Assembly: GCA_014904845.1 (NCBI GenBank)
Contig: MU119234.1
Span: 62,001 to 126,000, forward strand
From: Acephala macrosclerotiorum
Taxonomy: Eukaryota > Ascomycota > Leotiomycetes > Helotiales > Mollisiaceae
DNA length: 64,000 bases
Direction: 5' to 3'
Part shown: piece after piece, positions 1-10,678 of the stretch
Numbering within the stretch: the stretch's first letter is position 1
Layout of the letters: every line of letters begins with the position of its first letter
Position numbers and translations under genes: made by a program
The notes under the pieces: model-generated
The model's input: only the letters and a program-made list of their open reading frames with translations
What the model was told of the DNA's origin: nothing
Databases searched by the model: none

Positions 1-1258
1 GCCATCAACTTAGACCTACCGCTACGTGAAGATATGACGGAGCTTATATAAAGAGAAGAGAACACGGAGAGCGCTTTGGGCAGGATTTATAGCGCGACGG
101 ACAAAATGGAGAGTGCAGAGCTTATTACTATCACGGACAATCATAAAGCCAAGGAGAGCACAGAACTTATTGTCACGAACAGCCGCAAAGCCGAACTCGC
201 CAGAATATCTTATGATAATGGTTACAGAGATTTCGCTTTGGTCGCTGGGCTAGCCGTAAGCTAAAATCTAGCTGGGATCGCACTATACAAGACCAACCAT
301 TCTGGGAGCATGGAAGTAGTGGACTATCATACCAGAGCTGAGCGATTTCAAGAGGTAATAAAAGCCGTTCAGACAATTGGTGCACCTCCACCAACGATCC
401 GGAGTAGAGTCGGTTCTTTTCCCTTCTTCAAGCTCCCTTTATACATCCACAATTGGATCTATCGCCTACTGTTGGGGCCCGTCTACCAGTACAATCGTTC
501 TGGAAAGAATAGTCATATCTGTCCACACGTCGGAGAGCCACAAGAATCATACAATGACCTTTATGACCACTATTATGACTACTTCGTCGCCAGTGTGAAG
601 GCAGATCGAGATATAGGACGTGCAATGGCGGACTTGTCCGATGACCCTATCGAGCCAATACCAACTGTGCAAGAATATGAGAAGCAAAAGGCGGAGCGCA
701 AGTATGCCTTGCATCCTTCCCGAAAGACACTCTACCAACTCCAACTCTTCCCCGAGCGACGGCACTGCCGGCAATTCCAAGCATACACTAATCAACTTTA
801 CCTGGAATGGCTGCGGAAATGCATCTCAAATACCAGTAATTTGTTGAAAAGAACTCGCAGAGGTATTTTGGTGCAGGGTCGAAATCCACGCAGGAGGTTC
901 CTGCACCGAAGCAGGTGATCCAACTTCGTGTGTAATGGCTTTCTTAGAAGATCGACCGAGAACCATGCCAGCATCAAATATCTCAAGACTGAGATCGATC
1001 TTCAATATATCAGTCCGCGCCTCATCGAGGAGGAGCTGGAGAGCTTCAATACGTTGTGTGATTACCTTACAGCTACTGTTATGTTGAAGTTTGAGAAACT
1101 TCAACTCAACCTAACAGTGGATGATTAAATCGAAAAACTACTCTCCAATGAGAATTTCACTCAAGTTCTCTCCTCAACACGAAGACTGCGTATCTCTGAA
1201 AACTTTCTCGCACGTCCCAGGATTTTATTGGCAAATTTTGGGATGTTTGATTCCCAAG

Positions 1259-2206
1259 TTGTTGTTGTTGTATTGATTTACGTCTAGAGCACAGCGAAGC
1301 TGTGCTACAGAGCCTCCCATGGGGCATGGAGACGTGCTAAGCTGAGGGCTTTTATATACATTTAATAGTGCAAGTGTCCAAAAACCCCAAGGGGAAAAAC
1401 CCTGCGATCAAACGTAGCCCCAGAAAGCAATTCGAGCCGTAGCAGTAGTGAGCAAATAAGCCCTTCCCCTCCGGATGGGATGGGCGTACGTAGTTTGACC
1501 TCTAACAGAGAGGTATCTAGGCTCCTTGAGAGCTAGATCCCAGGGGACCCGACAGAGTTGCCTCGATTCAAAAGCCTTTTAGACAGACCTAGCAATATTC
1601 CTCTAGACCCTTTCCTGAAAGAGCACGAGCAGAGCAAAGGCGCAATATCGACACTCCCCCTTCTCTCTCCTCTTCCCCCTCCTCTTCCCCCCCTCCTCCT
1701 CCCTCTCCTCCTCCTCTAACCACAGTATCCCCCTTTCTTGTGAACTTAGACATACAGTCACCCCTCTGCCTACACACTCGCCCCTACCCCTCTAGAAACG
1801 TGTAGCTCCGCCCTTAATCCTTCTCCGTGGTGTCTGCCAGTTCGAGTATATATATCTTCGCGAGTACCGCAAATAGAGACCCAGCCGGGTAGAGACCGCA
1901 GTATAGTAGGAGAGCAGTATGCCGATACAGTTGATCGGGTCGTAGTTCGAGTCGTAATCGAGTTTGAGGCAGGTAGAAGAAGCCACGGTGGCAAACTCGA
2001 GATCGTGAAAAGTATCGATAAGGGAAAACCTCCCTGCACCGCTCGCACCGTGATTCAGTCTCAGCTCTGGGATCTTATTGCAGTCCGCAGATTGCTCAAT
2101 CCAATCTGCGAGGCAGATCAAGCCCTTAAAGGAGCTACAGGTTCGTAGGGGACACCCGCAGAGTAATAAAACTCTGCTCCTAACAGGTGCTGAATCTCCG
2201 CCCCCC
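1259..2206 (-). mobile_element. Putative non-LTR retroelement fragment with 13-bp target duplication
   Basis: The segment is bounded by two identical 13-bp direct repeats, tttgattcccaag, at 1246-1258 and 2207-2219. Read on the minus strand it ends in a CAA-repeat tail next to the left duplication (1259-1271), preceded by a short hairpin at 1288-1306. A simple-repeat 3' tail with a variable-length target duplication is the signature of a LINE or SINE-like insertion. The minus-strand 5' part encodes a stretch beginning around PVRSRVLLLCG. A related stretch (PVRSRVLGLCG) recurs at 29.6 kb, so this is a repeat family. No reverse transcriptase is visible, so the copy would be truncated or non-autonomous. 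A polypyrimidine tract lies inside. Confidence 0.6.
1650..1722. repeat. Polypyrimidine low-complexity tract
   Basis: Almost uninterrupted C/T run (ctcc/cctcctc units) inside the minus-strand retroelement-like insertion. It explains the Gly/Glu-rich spurious ORF on the minus strand. Confidence 0.8.
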
Positions 2207-2931
2207 TTTGATTCCCAAGAGGACGAAGACAAATATCAAGAGGAGTTGGAGGACAAGTGTGAGAAGATCTTCATAGGCCTCATGCTCCCTCACACACTTC
2301 GAGATCAGCCAGCTGAGAATGGCATGGATACTTATCTCAAGATGCGTTCTAAAACCCCTGCTCCTAAGCGCGCTTGGTCTCCTGCACCTTCGGCCGTTTG
2401 TGTAGTTATGTAATGAGCACCGACATTGGAAAGAATCCGGTGATCGGAGAAGCGAAGAACACCAGCTGGAATGCGTTCGAAGATGCGGAGTCGAGTACAC
2501 TGGAAATCCGAGACTCAATCAAGCAATCTTGGAAGAACTTCATAAGATCAGGCGAAAAATGATATGCCAGATTGATATCGACGCGTAGCGGGTGGCTGAA
2601 CTCCTCTACTTTTCCCCTTCTAAAAGCGATACACTTTGTAAAGACTTAATTTAAATTTCAGAATCAAATTTCGCGAACAAGCATCTTTGCTGCAAAAGTG
2701 AGCTCTCAAGATCCCATTATGTTTCAATGACGGCCTAGCTGCTTTGGGCTGGCCTTGTATACCGTAGCTCCTTCCCTGCAACCATTAACAACACCCGCTT
2801 TGCTTTTCGAAATCCATCCAGCTTCCATATCTAGGTATTAACACCGCCTTAAATCCTTTCTAGGCCTTTCTTCAATCAACGTCTTCTTCTCACTAAATCT
2901 TCCCAACTCTCGAAATTCTTAGTTGACAAGA

Positions 2932-4200
2932 TGACATGCGTAGAACTTTCAGCAGGTACGAGACCCTGTCTTCCCTAAAACACTACTGCGCTCGTTTTGA
3001 GGAAGCTTTTGCTGATTCGATTCATAGATACAGAGACTCAATCTCCAAATACAGCTACCATGGTTCACACTGAAAGTCAGGATGTAGCGCGATACAATAA
3101 TGGCTACGGAGACTTCTGCTTTGGTCGATGGGCAAATCGGCCGACTCCATCCATATCTCATCTGAAGGTGCACGAACGGTACTGGGAGGCCGGAAGCAAT
3201 GGAATCGAAGTATCCGAGGTTAACGGCTTCAAGAGGTTTGTCATCAAGCTCGTGAAGGGTAGCAATGCTTATCTTATGCTAGGGCGGGGAGTTTCTCGTT
3301 TTTCAAATTGCCTTTGCACTTACGAGACGAGATCTACCGCCTTCTCCTCGGGCCGCTTTGTCTTCGCAACAACAAGGAGAAATCGTGCTATATTCGTCTC
3401 CGGCTAAGAGCGACTCTGCTACTAGACGATGATTCTTTCGATCGTGATTACGCTTAGTTCATAGAGAAAGAAAGAATCGAGCTAGAAGGGGATACAGAAT
3501 CAGTTGCCTCCTCTCAACCAGACAAAAACGATGTTGAATCAGATTTGAAGCCACCCCACGAGCCTAAAACAACCTTCGATGAGTACGAGAAGCTAAGAGC
3601 AGCCCACTTCCACAAACGCGCTCATGATCTTCTACGAAAGACCACCTATGACTTGAAACTGCCACCAACAAGAGGCTATTGCAGTGGGGACAGCACCGAT
3701 TGGCTGTACCTTGAATAGCTAAGGAATATTTCGAATGTTAGTGCTATACGTAGGATGGAGCTCGCACAAGTATTCTGGACAAGAGCTGGTCTGCGCGTCA
3801 ATACCTGGGACATGCGGTATATTCTCGCTCTCTTGGAACATTAGCCCAACATTCATTCTCAAATTAAACAACTCTCGATCGGCTTGAATTTCGAAATGAC
3901 CCTAATCTCTACCGTAAAGCCGGTACCGGAAGAGTTTAGTGGCGTATGCGACCAAATATCCCTGGAACTTAAACTCGACCAGCTGAAACTTTTCGTCGAC
4001 GTTGAGGATTTTGAGTCCTGTCTTCGGTCGTGCCCTGGCTCAGACAACTTGGGGGCTGCGTCTGATTCTGTGGCTCTGCATCATGGTTAAGATTTTGAGA
4101 AGTGCCTTCTCTCTTATGTGCAAATTTTTTTTTACTTATAACACTTCGAGCAGTAAATGCATTGAATCAGGTTCAGAGGCTGAGACATGATGATATTGGG
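2932..4200 (+). pseudogene. GYGDF/F-box-like family, copy 2
   Basis: Best N-terminus of the family. An ATG at 2932 opens MTCVELSA. A plausible intron (gtacga at 2955, to a tag acceptor near 3028) joins it to a frame running TETQSPNTATMVHTESQDVA and then NNGYGDFCFGRW. The ELDGFER equivalent is VNGFKRF. The F-box-like part (PFFKLP equivalent near 3295-3345) is out of frame. A further block around 3566-3720 reads TFDEYEKLRAAHF and then DLLRKTTYDLKLPP, up to an in-frame TAG just after DWLYLE. Next come LRNISNVS and MELAQVFWTRAGLRV. The tail 3884-4090 (ISLELKLDQLKLFVDVEDFE) aligns with the distal part of copy 6. Several stops and frameshifts mean it cannot make the full product. Function unknown. 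Confidence 0.6.
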
Positions 4201-4560
4201 TGGATTTCGAAATATTAGGCTTGAAAGAGCTCTCTGAAGCTTGGTCGTCTGAATCATTTCATTAATTCTGACGCTACAAGGTCCCGGGTGGACAGCGAGC
4301 TGAGTTGCTGGCGGTGAAGCTTCACTTCTCTGCTTTTCTTTCTCCTCTTCTCATAAAATGGGAGTATGCATAGATTTATGGAATTTAAACACATAGAAAA
4401 AAGTCTTTGAAGTATTCATGGTTTACTTTAAATAAGAAGTTTGTCAGACGCAGTTTGGCGTTCCTACGACGGTCAATGTCAATCCGGATCAGTATCACAT
4501 TCTATAATGCCTGAGAATAACTGAATCTTCAAATGAGCTCCTAGTGTTTTCCTATACCTT

Positions 4561-4577
4561 TTTTTTTTTTTTTTTTG
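4561..4577. repeat. Poly-T tract
   Basis: Uninterrupted T run of about 17-18 bases between family copies 2 and 3. Nothing else is recognised in the roughly 500 bases around it. Confidence 0.8.
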
Positions 4578-4746
4578 ACTCGTCAGTTTGACGTTCGATA
4601 ACAGCTGTGACTAATCGGCGACAAAGAGCTGTCCACCGGTGACCTCCTTCTCTCCCTCTACAACTCACACAACTTCGATCTAACCACCGACAATACGATC
4701 CAGCTCTTTCAAAGGGGGCCAGCAATGATGGCTTCAGTCGACGGAA

Positions 4747-6105
4747 GTGAGGGGAGGTGATATATCCTCAAGAGTTCATTCCTTGCAACCCCTGGCGCTT
4801 GGTAACGCGTTGATTTTGCTACTTGTTGTTAATGATTTTATAGACATTGAGTTGACGCCCATAGTTGACTCAACAGCCACGACGACCACGAACCAGGCCG
4901 AAAGCGAGAGGGTCCCCCGGGGAGCAGTCGATTCCACAGTTACTATGGCTACAAACTCTACCAAAAGAGAGATGGTGGCTCCAGGATCAATCGACTCAGC
5001 AAGTACTACGACGGAGGACCCCGCTGAATGCAAGACCGCAGATGTTTCCAGAACAGGACGCGTTGCTGCTAAGGAAAAGCCCACAAGAATCCCGTACAAT
5101 AATGACTATGGAGATTTTCAATTCTATCCATTCACGATGTTGCAGGAGGAAAGAAGTACACGGTGGAAGGTAAATCTGTAGAGAATGGTACCTTCGATGA
5201 CTTGAGATTGTGCGTAGAGCTAGATGGATTCGAAAGGTATTATGTGTCTTTGGAGTGGGGCATTCTGAAGCTAATTGTGTTTTATTACTAGATCTGAAGC
5301 TTTCCCTTTCTTCGAGATACCGAGCATCATTCGGAACAAGATCTATCAGCTCCCACTGAGACCCCTTTTCAGCTACAGCAAGTCCTCGAATGCCAGCTAT
5401 GTTCTGTTCTTAATTGAATGTGACGCCTGGGCGTGCAGCAGACCACGACCCTTGGACTCCCGCGCAGAGGTGAAGGAGAACGGATATATAACAAAGGTGG
5501 CTTGCGTTACGAGAGCATCGACTTGTCTTTTCTCATTCGGCTTAGGAATGATTCTAATGTTAGTACGATTTTTCGGAAAGAGCTTGATGATATTCTATGG
5601 ACCAGAACTGCAATCTTCATGGGTCGGGAACGTGGCTGGACAAGCCTGGCATCCATTCTCAGAGAGACCGTCTATGTTTCACAGCTTGAAGTCTCGGTAT
5701 ATTGAACTTTGGCCTGGTGACGATACGCATTGGCTTGACGACCCAACCGGGAGAAGTTTCCAAAGTACTTAAGTAAGTGGTGGTAGAAGCATCGGAAGTC
5801 CTCAAATTGGACAAACTCCTGTTCGACGTCATCATGGACATCGGGTATTTCGACTTACATCGAAACACTGTATTCCCAGCTTTGGCGATTGTTAGCAACT
5901 GGAACATCAAGGAGGATTTCATGTTCAACCTAGTTTTTGGCAATTAGATGATGATGGAGATGAGGATTATGATTTCCCCCACACCCAATATGGCAAGAAG
6001 TTCGCTGATATCCACAAGTATCTCTTCGAGCTCATGATGCCTAACACACTTCGACCAAAGAAAGCTGAAACTGAGATTGAGATTTACCTCGAGTTTCGGC
6101 TGTAG
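4747..6105 (+). pseudogene. GYGDF/F-box-like family, copy 3
   Basis: Opens with a Ser/Thr-rich region made of three imperfect units of about 21 residues, then KPTRIPYNNDYGDFQFYPF, the family motif with FCFGR altered. ELDGFER (5215-5238) is followed by a clean intron, gtatta to ttactag (about 5238-5291). The F-box-like core FPFFEIPSIIRNKIYQLPL follows, with PLF.Y after it. Later blocks are NDSNVST.FRKELDDILWTR (5533-5615, in another frame) and a C-terminal LMMPNTLRPKK (6030-6065). The presence of both the intron and the C-terminal motif shows the copy was once full length. At least two frameshifts separate the blocks. The product and its role are unknown. Confidence 0.6.
4861..5066 (+). repeat. 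Three imperfect ~63-bp tandem units (coding)
   Basis: The N-terminal part of family copy 3 repeats a pattern of DST.TT.TN...ER followed by a small residue pair: VDSTATTTTNQ, VDSTVTMATNS, IDSASTTTEDP. The spacing is about 21 residues. The repeat is diverged and is best seen at protein level. Confidence 0.55.
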
Positions 6106-6129
6106 AGCGAAATCGTCCCACGCCGATCC

Positions 6130-7200
6130 GTTTCACTAGCTCCATGCATCTTGATGTAGGTCCTATCTCAACTGAGGGTGGTCATTGCTTGAAGGCTTCT
6201 TGTCAACGACGGTGGTCTTCCAATTTCGCCATATTCTGAATCCGGCAGGCGGGTTTGTCCTTCATCTTCCTCCCTATAAATTTTGCTAATGTCAATCTTC
6301 AGCCTATATCACCGAAGAGGAGAGGGCACCAGGAGTGCTTGATGTTCTTACGGCTAGATTTTTGACTCATTCTCAGCACCTTGTGGCGGTAAAATATCTC
6401 TGGCTTCCCCGAGGTCGTTTCAGATGCACACCCTTTCATGGTATTTTCACAACTTCCGACAAAAGTCCTTCATGGCAATCATTTGCTCTTCAAGGCTTTC
6501 TGCCTTATGAAATAGGCTTTCCTTTGTTTCTTGCTTCTTATTTCCGTTCAGCGAAAATGGTGGAGTTTGCAGGCTTTGGTATTGCTCTGATAGCTGCTTC
6601 CACTACCCAGGGAGGAGAGGATCGCGTTTTATCAATCTAATTATGAGGCTTTGAGGGTCGTAAGGATACGATCATGTGCACTTCTTGAGCTGGATTCATA
6701 CTCGAACCTTGGGCAGCAATAAAAGTTTCTCCATATAATGTGCATTTGGCACATAAAAGCATAGCAATGAAAAACCAATAAAAATATCACTTGATTCCAG
6801 AACAAATTTGAGAGCAGGAAAGTGACTTTTCAAGTTTCGAAAGATAAGGTAGAATAAAGAGTGGATGACGCCTATGACTCTTTTGTCTCGGTGTCAAAAA
6901 AAAAAAAGGTGTGCCTGTCTTCCCGACAAAATTTGGAAGAAATCCAATTATCACTCCCAGGACTGATTTTTGACATGGAAAAATTCACCTTGAATACAAA
7001 TTTCCAGTGCTGCTGCGGACACCCGCTGTCTGATACGTACGCTTTTCCGGAACCTCTGCCAAGACTCTCGAAATCGCAGTCACTCTTTCACTACAACCGC
7101 TCTTTTGCAGCAGCACCATCGCATACCTTTGACCATACCCAAGATTCCTCCCTAAGCGAGGGCAATATCCAGTGCTGTTGCCAAGAACAAGGCACGGACG
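6130..7200. other. Interval with no recognisable gene
   Basis: Open frames exist at 6335-6640 and 6861-7298, both plus strand, but they lack recognisable domains and do not link by convincing introns. The second overlaps the start of family copy 4 in another frame. A short A-run near 6896-6907 is the only low-complexity feature. The stretch probably holds decayed or non-coding DNA between two family relics. Confidence 0.4.
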
Positions 7201-7204
7201 CGAA

Positions 7205-8127
7205 ACAGCAAGCAAAAAAGAGTATCGTCCAATATTGGTCACGTCGATTTTCGATTCAGTCGATTGAGCGGTTTTGTGGACCATTCTCTAACAAGTGAGG
7301 TTCTCAATGAACAGAAATGACGCAGAGGTAGTAGTGGTATCCGTGTTGAGGAGCAAGGAGGCTTTCAAAGGTCAGTCAACCGAGATCTATGTTCTCGGCT
7401 TTCTTGATACTGATATACACTCACAGAAGAGGCCCTTTCCCTTTCTTCAAGCTTCCCGAATAGATCCAACTTATGATTCTGGAACTCTTGATAGCCCCCT
7501 TCTATACCTTTCGAGATCAGAGCTACTGCATTCGATTCTTCATCTCAAATACTAGCTGCAATACCTCGAAGCGAAGTTACACGCCTAGCTACAATTCTAT
7601 TTGAAGGCCGCAAAAGGTTACAATGAGCCTGGTTCTAGAGGGGCCGACCCCTCCCTCCTTGATTGGATTCGAAAGATATCCCATGTTGGTAATGTATTTC
7701 AGACTGGAATTATGCCAAATTTTCAGGTGTAAGGTCGAGATTAGCCCCCAGATGATCGACAATTTCTACTATTTACCTGATATACTTTGCGCTCGACCTG
7801 GAATCCTTGGCAGCATCAAGATCCTCACCACTGTTGTGGGTTCCAGCCCCTTTGGAAGACGCGAATCGCTTTGAAAACCACAAAGCTTTCGCCCGATGGT
7901 GTCATTGCGCGCAAAGAGATTTCGAGCTCGACGAGTTCAATTTGACTTTGGAGGCCCCAGAAATTCGCCTACAGCATACCATCAAATGTGAAAATGAGTT
8001 TCTACCTCTACTCTATACCAGAGTGCTTCATGTCATCGGCTCATTCGTTATTTCTCGACTGCCCTTAATTGACATCTCTCTTTTGTCTTATGTTGGTTCT
8101 AAGGCGCTGCTTGTGGTGTCGTCGTAA
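7205..8127 (+). pseudogene. GYGDF/F-box-like family, copy 4 (most decayed)
   Basis: The N-terminal motif survives as NIGHVDFRFSRLS (from about 7231), matching NNGYGDFCFGRLT of its relatives. GGFQR is followed by the conserved intron (gtcagt to cacag, about 7371-7427). Then comes GPFPFFKLPE with an in-frame TAG, then IQLMILELLIAPF. The block WIRKISHVGNVFQ (about 7660-7700) is the counterpart of WLRNISNVS elsewhere. The end of the relic lies around the open frame at 7807-8127. The intron is still in its family position although the exons are full of stops, so this is an old duplicate, not a retrocopy. Confidence 0.5.
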
Positions 8128-8578
8128 TTAATATCGATGTCCCAGTCGAACTTGTGCTCGAAGGAGGTGGAATTAGCTGATCTTTTCCATCGAATTGCAC
8201 TTGCTTAGGTGAGATCTGCTCCTCATCTTGCTTCGTATCCACTCCGTCGCTCTCATCTACTGTATTCATTTTATAATCACTGGTCAGTCTCCTTTCGCGG
8301 TCCGGCTGGATCGCTCGCCCCGTGTTGTAATTATGCGACGAGTGCCATAAACTGGTGCTATGGATGCTATTATAGGCTTGTGAAGAGAATAATGACTATT
8401 CGATTTGTCAGGGGTGGAATAAACTATGTTCTGTATTCTGCTATCGTATTCTGTGATCGTCGTCATCTCGAGTTGCTTCTTTCCTTTTCCTGTAATATAG
8501 GTGAAAGAGGAGTTGCCATCAATTCTGAAAGATCGGTCGCTGCTCGCTCTGGCCTGGAAATTGGTTCAGTGCAGTACC

Positions 8579-9171
8579 TAGGCTGCTTGTGGGGGACCCA
8601 TGGTGTAGGGGTTTTAATATTTTCCCCCACCCACAAAGTCCCTATAAGTAAAAATATATTATTCCTCCACCTATAGTTCCCCCTATAGATTTTGTGGAAG
8701 CTCTTATAAAGTGCTAAGATTTTATATAAATATATAAAAGTCTAAAATTAAAAATGTTTATAAGCATATAAAACATGCTAAAAACACGTAAAAGCACGTA
8801 AATAAATAAACTTGATTTTAACGTGTTTTTACGTATTAAATAAAGTTTATATTTTTATAACTTCGAGCATTAGCGAGCATTTCTTCGAGTGTTACACGGA
8901 AGCTTAAATCAATGCTCGGCTACACCGGGGTCTTTTCGAGTCAAGTATCTATTTTAATTTCCGATTTTTTCGCGATCTGCTCGGTAATCGTTTTATTATT
9001 TTTGAAATCGACCGGACTGTTTCGAAGCCCTATGGAGCTTTGTAGAGGAAGTATAAAAAAAAACTCTAGTTATGTGGGACTCTCAAAAAAAAGACTCCAT
9101 CTATATCTACTCTATGGGGTGGGGGCAGCGTGGGGTTTTCTCCCCCATGGTTTTTTTTCGCGAGCAGCCTA
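8579..9171. mobile_element. hAT-like MITE, 593 bp
   Basis: The terminal inverted repeats begin TAGGCTGCTTGTG on the left and TAGGCTGCTCGCG on the right (reverse complement), differing only by C/T changes. The element is flanked by a perfect 8-bp duplication, gcagtacc, at 8571-8578 and 9172-9179. An 8-bp duplication with TA-starting short TIRs is typical of the hAT superfamily. The interior is AT-rich and holds no transposase frame (an 86-codon ORF at its right edge is not recognised), so it is a non-autonomous MITE-type copy. Confidence 0.75.
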
Positions 9172-10678
9172 GCAGTACCTGATGTCTTCTAGACATTTTC
9201 TATTGAACCCCTTGAAACTTTCCACAATTTCTCCGCAATTCGCCCCTATTCGACAGTTCCATACGAAGAATTTTCTTTTCCACTAATTCCAGTACATCTA
9301 ATAAGAATTGCGTGGCTCTTGGGTCATTGCGAAGTAATTCGAAAACCTAAGAGAGTCAGAATAGCAGATCTAGTGTGGAGTTAAACTAATTTCAGGTATA
9401 ACTTGCTATTGCTACCGATCTTTTCAGTTGGAAGCATTTCTGCGACGAGTCTTCCTCAATAAAGTTGGAGAAAACGTCCTCGGCGATTCTACTGTTGTCC
9501 TCCATGATTCGATCCGTTTGGAAATCCTCCACACCTTTCCATCCAAGAAGATACCAGATCAAGAGCTCCAGCAAGACACATCCCAAGCTCCGGATGTGAT
9601 ACTTCTGAGAAGCTTCCTTTAGAACGTCGTATTCTGGAGGTCGATACGTGGATAATCGACGAAGATTATCATGAAGCATTGTCAAGCCAAAATCCGATAT
9701 CACAAACGTCCCAAAATTATCAGATGTGTGTTGACCGGGGCTGAACCAAAGTATGTTCTCTGGTTTGAGATCTCCCTGACGTCCATAACTTCGAGGGTCG
9801 GTTGGATCTTGTGTCTCATAAGATGGAAGACTAGGGTCGAGTAGTGTATATGCGTGGATGGCTTGAAGTCCCTTGACAACTCCTAACCGTTGTCTGCATC
9901 CCATCCGGCGAACTTGTAGTCTCTTGCGGGATAATCTGGCTTTGGATACCGCTTCTTCCAGTAATCTAGCAAATTGCTATCCGCCCAGTGGAAAAGAAGA
10001 TAGTATTGGTCTCGGTAATGGTAAGTGAGCAAAATATTGGTCAAATGTTGGTGTTGATTATTCCAACTAAATCGTTTTAAATTGTCAATTTCGCGCTGGA
10101 AGGCACTATAGGATTTCGAGTGAAGTCGCTTGATTGCGTACGAACGATTCTCATCGTCCTGAGGAACATTGTTAGCTTCTATAATCATTCAAGTGAAATC
10201 AAAGATCCAAAGGAGGAACTTACAAAAGTGCAGAAGTTCTGATGGGCGCGGTGGGTCTTGACTCGTTTTATATCTGCAGTGCCACCATGCGCTGCAGGCT
10301 CATCTGCTATATCCTCCCACATGAATGGAAGGATGATATGATCGTCCAGGTTGTAATGCTGGACCTCATTGTTATTTTTGGAGACGAGAGAAAAGTATGG
10401 AGCGAGCATCTGCCATTGATAAAAGCTAAAGCTTTCCACATTGTAGTCTTTCCAACCCTCGAAGAAGCCAATTCTGGTCTCTTTCTCTAGCTCTCCATCA
10501 CGTTCTTTCACCTTTCGGTAGACGTCGTAAGATCCCTCGCGATCTCCGGTGCCATCGCGGAATAGAAATGGTAAGTGGCTGTCGTAGATGCCGGCGTTGA
10601 TAAAGTCGAGAATGGTAAAAAGTTTGCCAACCAGAACGAGAATAGTAAAGATTCTGCGCCGAGTCGTAAGTTCCGATA

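Larger units (their letters stand above)
76..2413 (+). pseudogene. GYGDF/F-box-like family, copy 1 (interrupted)
   Basis: First of six related, broken genes in the window. Around 215-245 a DNGYRDF stretch matches the GYGDFCFGR motif of the other copies. A missing base after the gatttc at 227-232 throws the following FGRWA into another frame. The F-box-like core FPFFKLPLYIHNWIYRLLL lies at about 417-472. A later conserved block (SN.S, then KELAEVFWCR) is split between two frames near 830-880. Coding similarity stops at 1258 and resumes at 2207, where the C-terminal motif LMLPHTLR is found (about 2278-2305). Everything between is an insertion. Leaving it out brings both flanks into one reading frame. 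The N-terminus holds an imperfect 15-residue repeat (ESAELITITDNHKAK, then ESTELIVTNSRKAE). F-box-like or 2EXR-like function is only a guess from the LP.EIR..IY pattern. Confidence 0.6.

Noticed and set aside
1589..1777. Gly/Glu-rich minus-strand ORF
   Set aside because: Pure consequence of the CTCC-type polypyrimidine tract; no codon structure.
8912..9172. 86-codon ORF as a possible transposase fragment of the hAT-like element
   Set aside because: Ends inside the right TIR, lacks any hAT motif and is too short.
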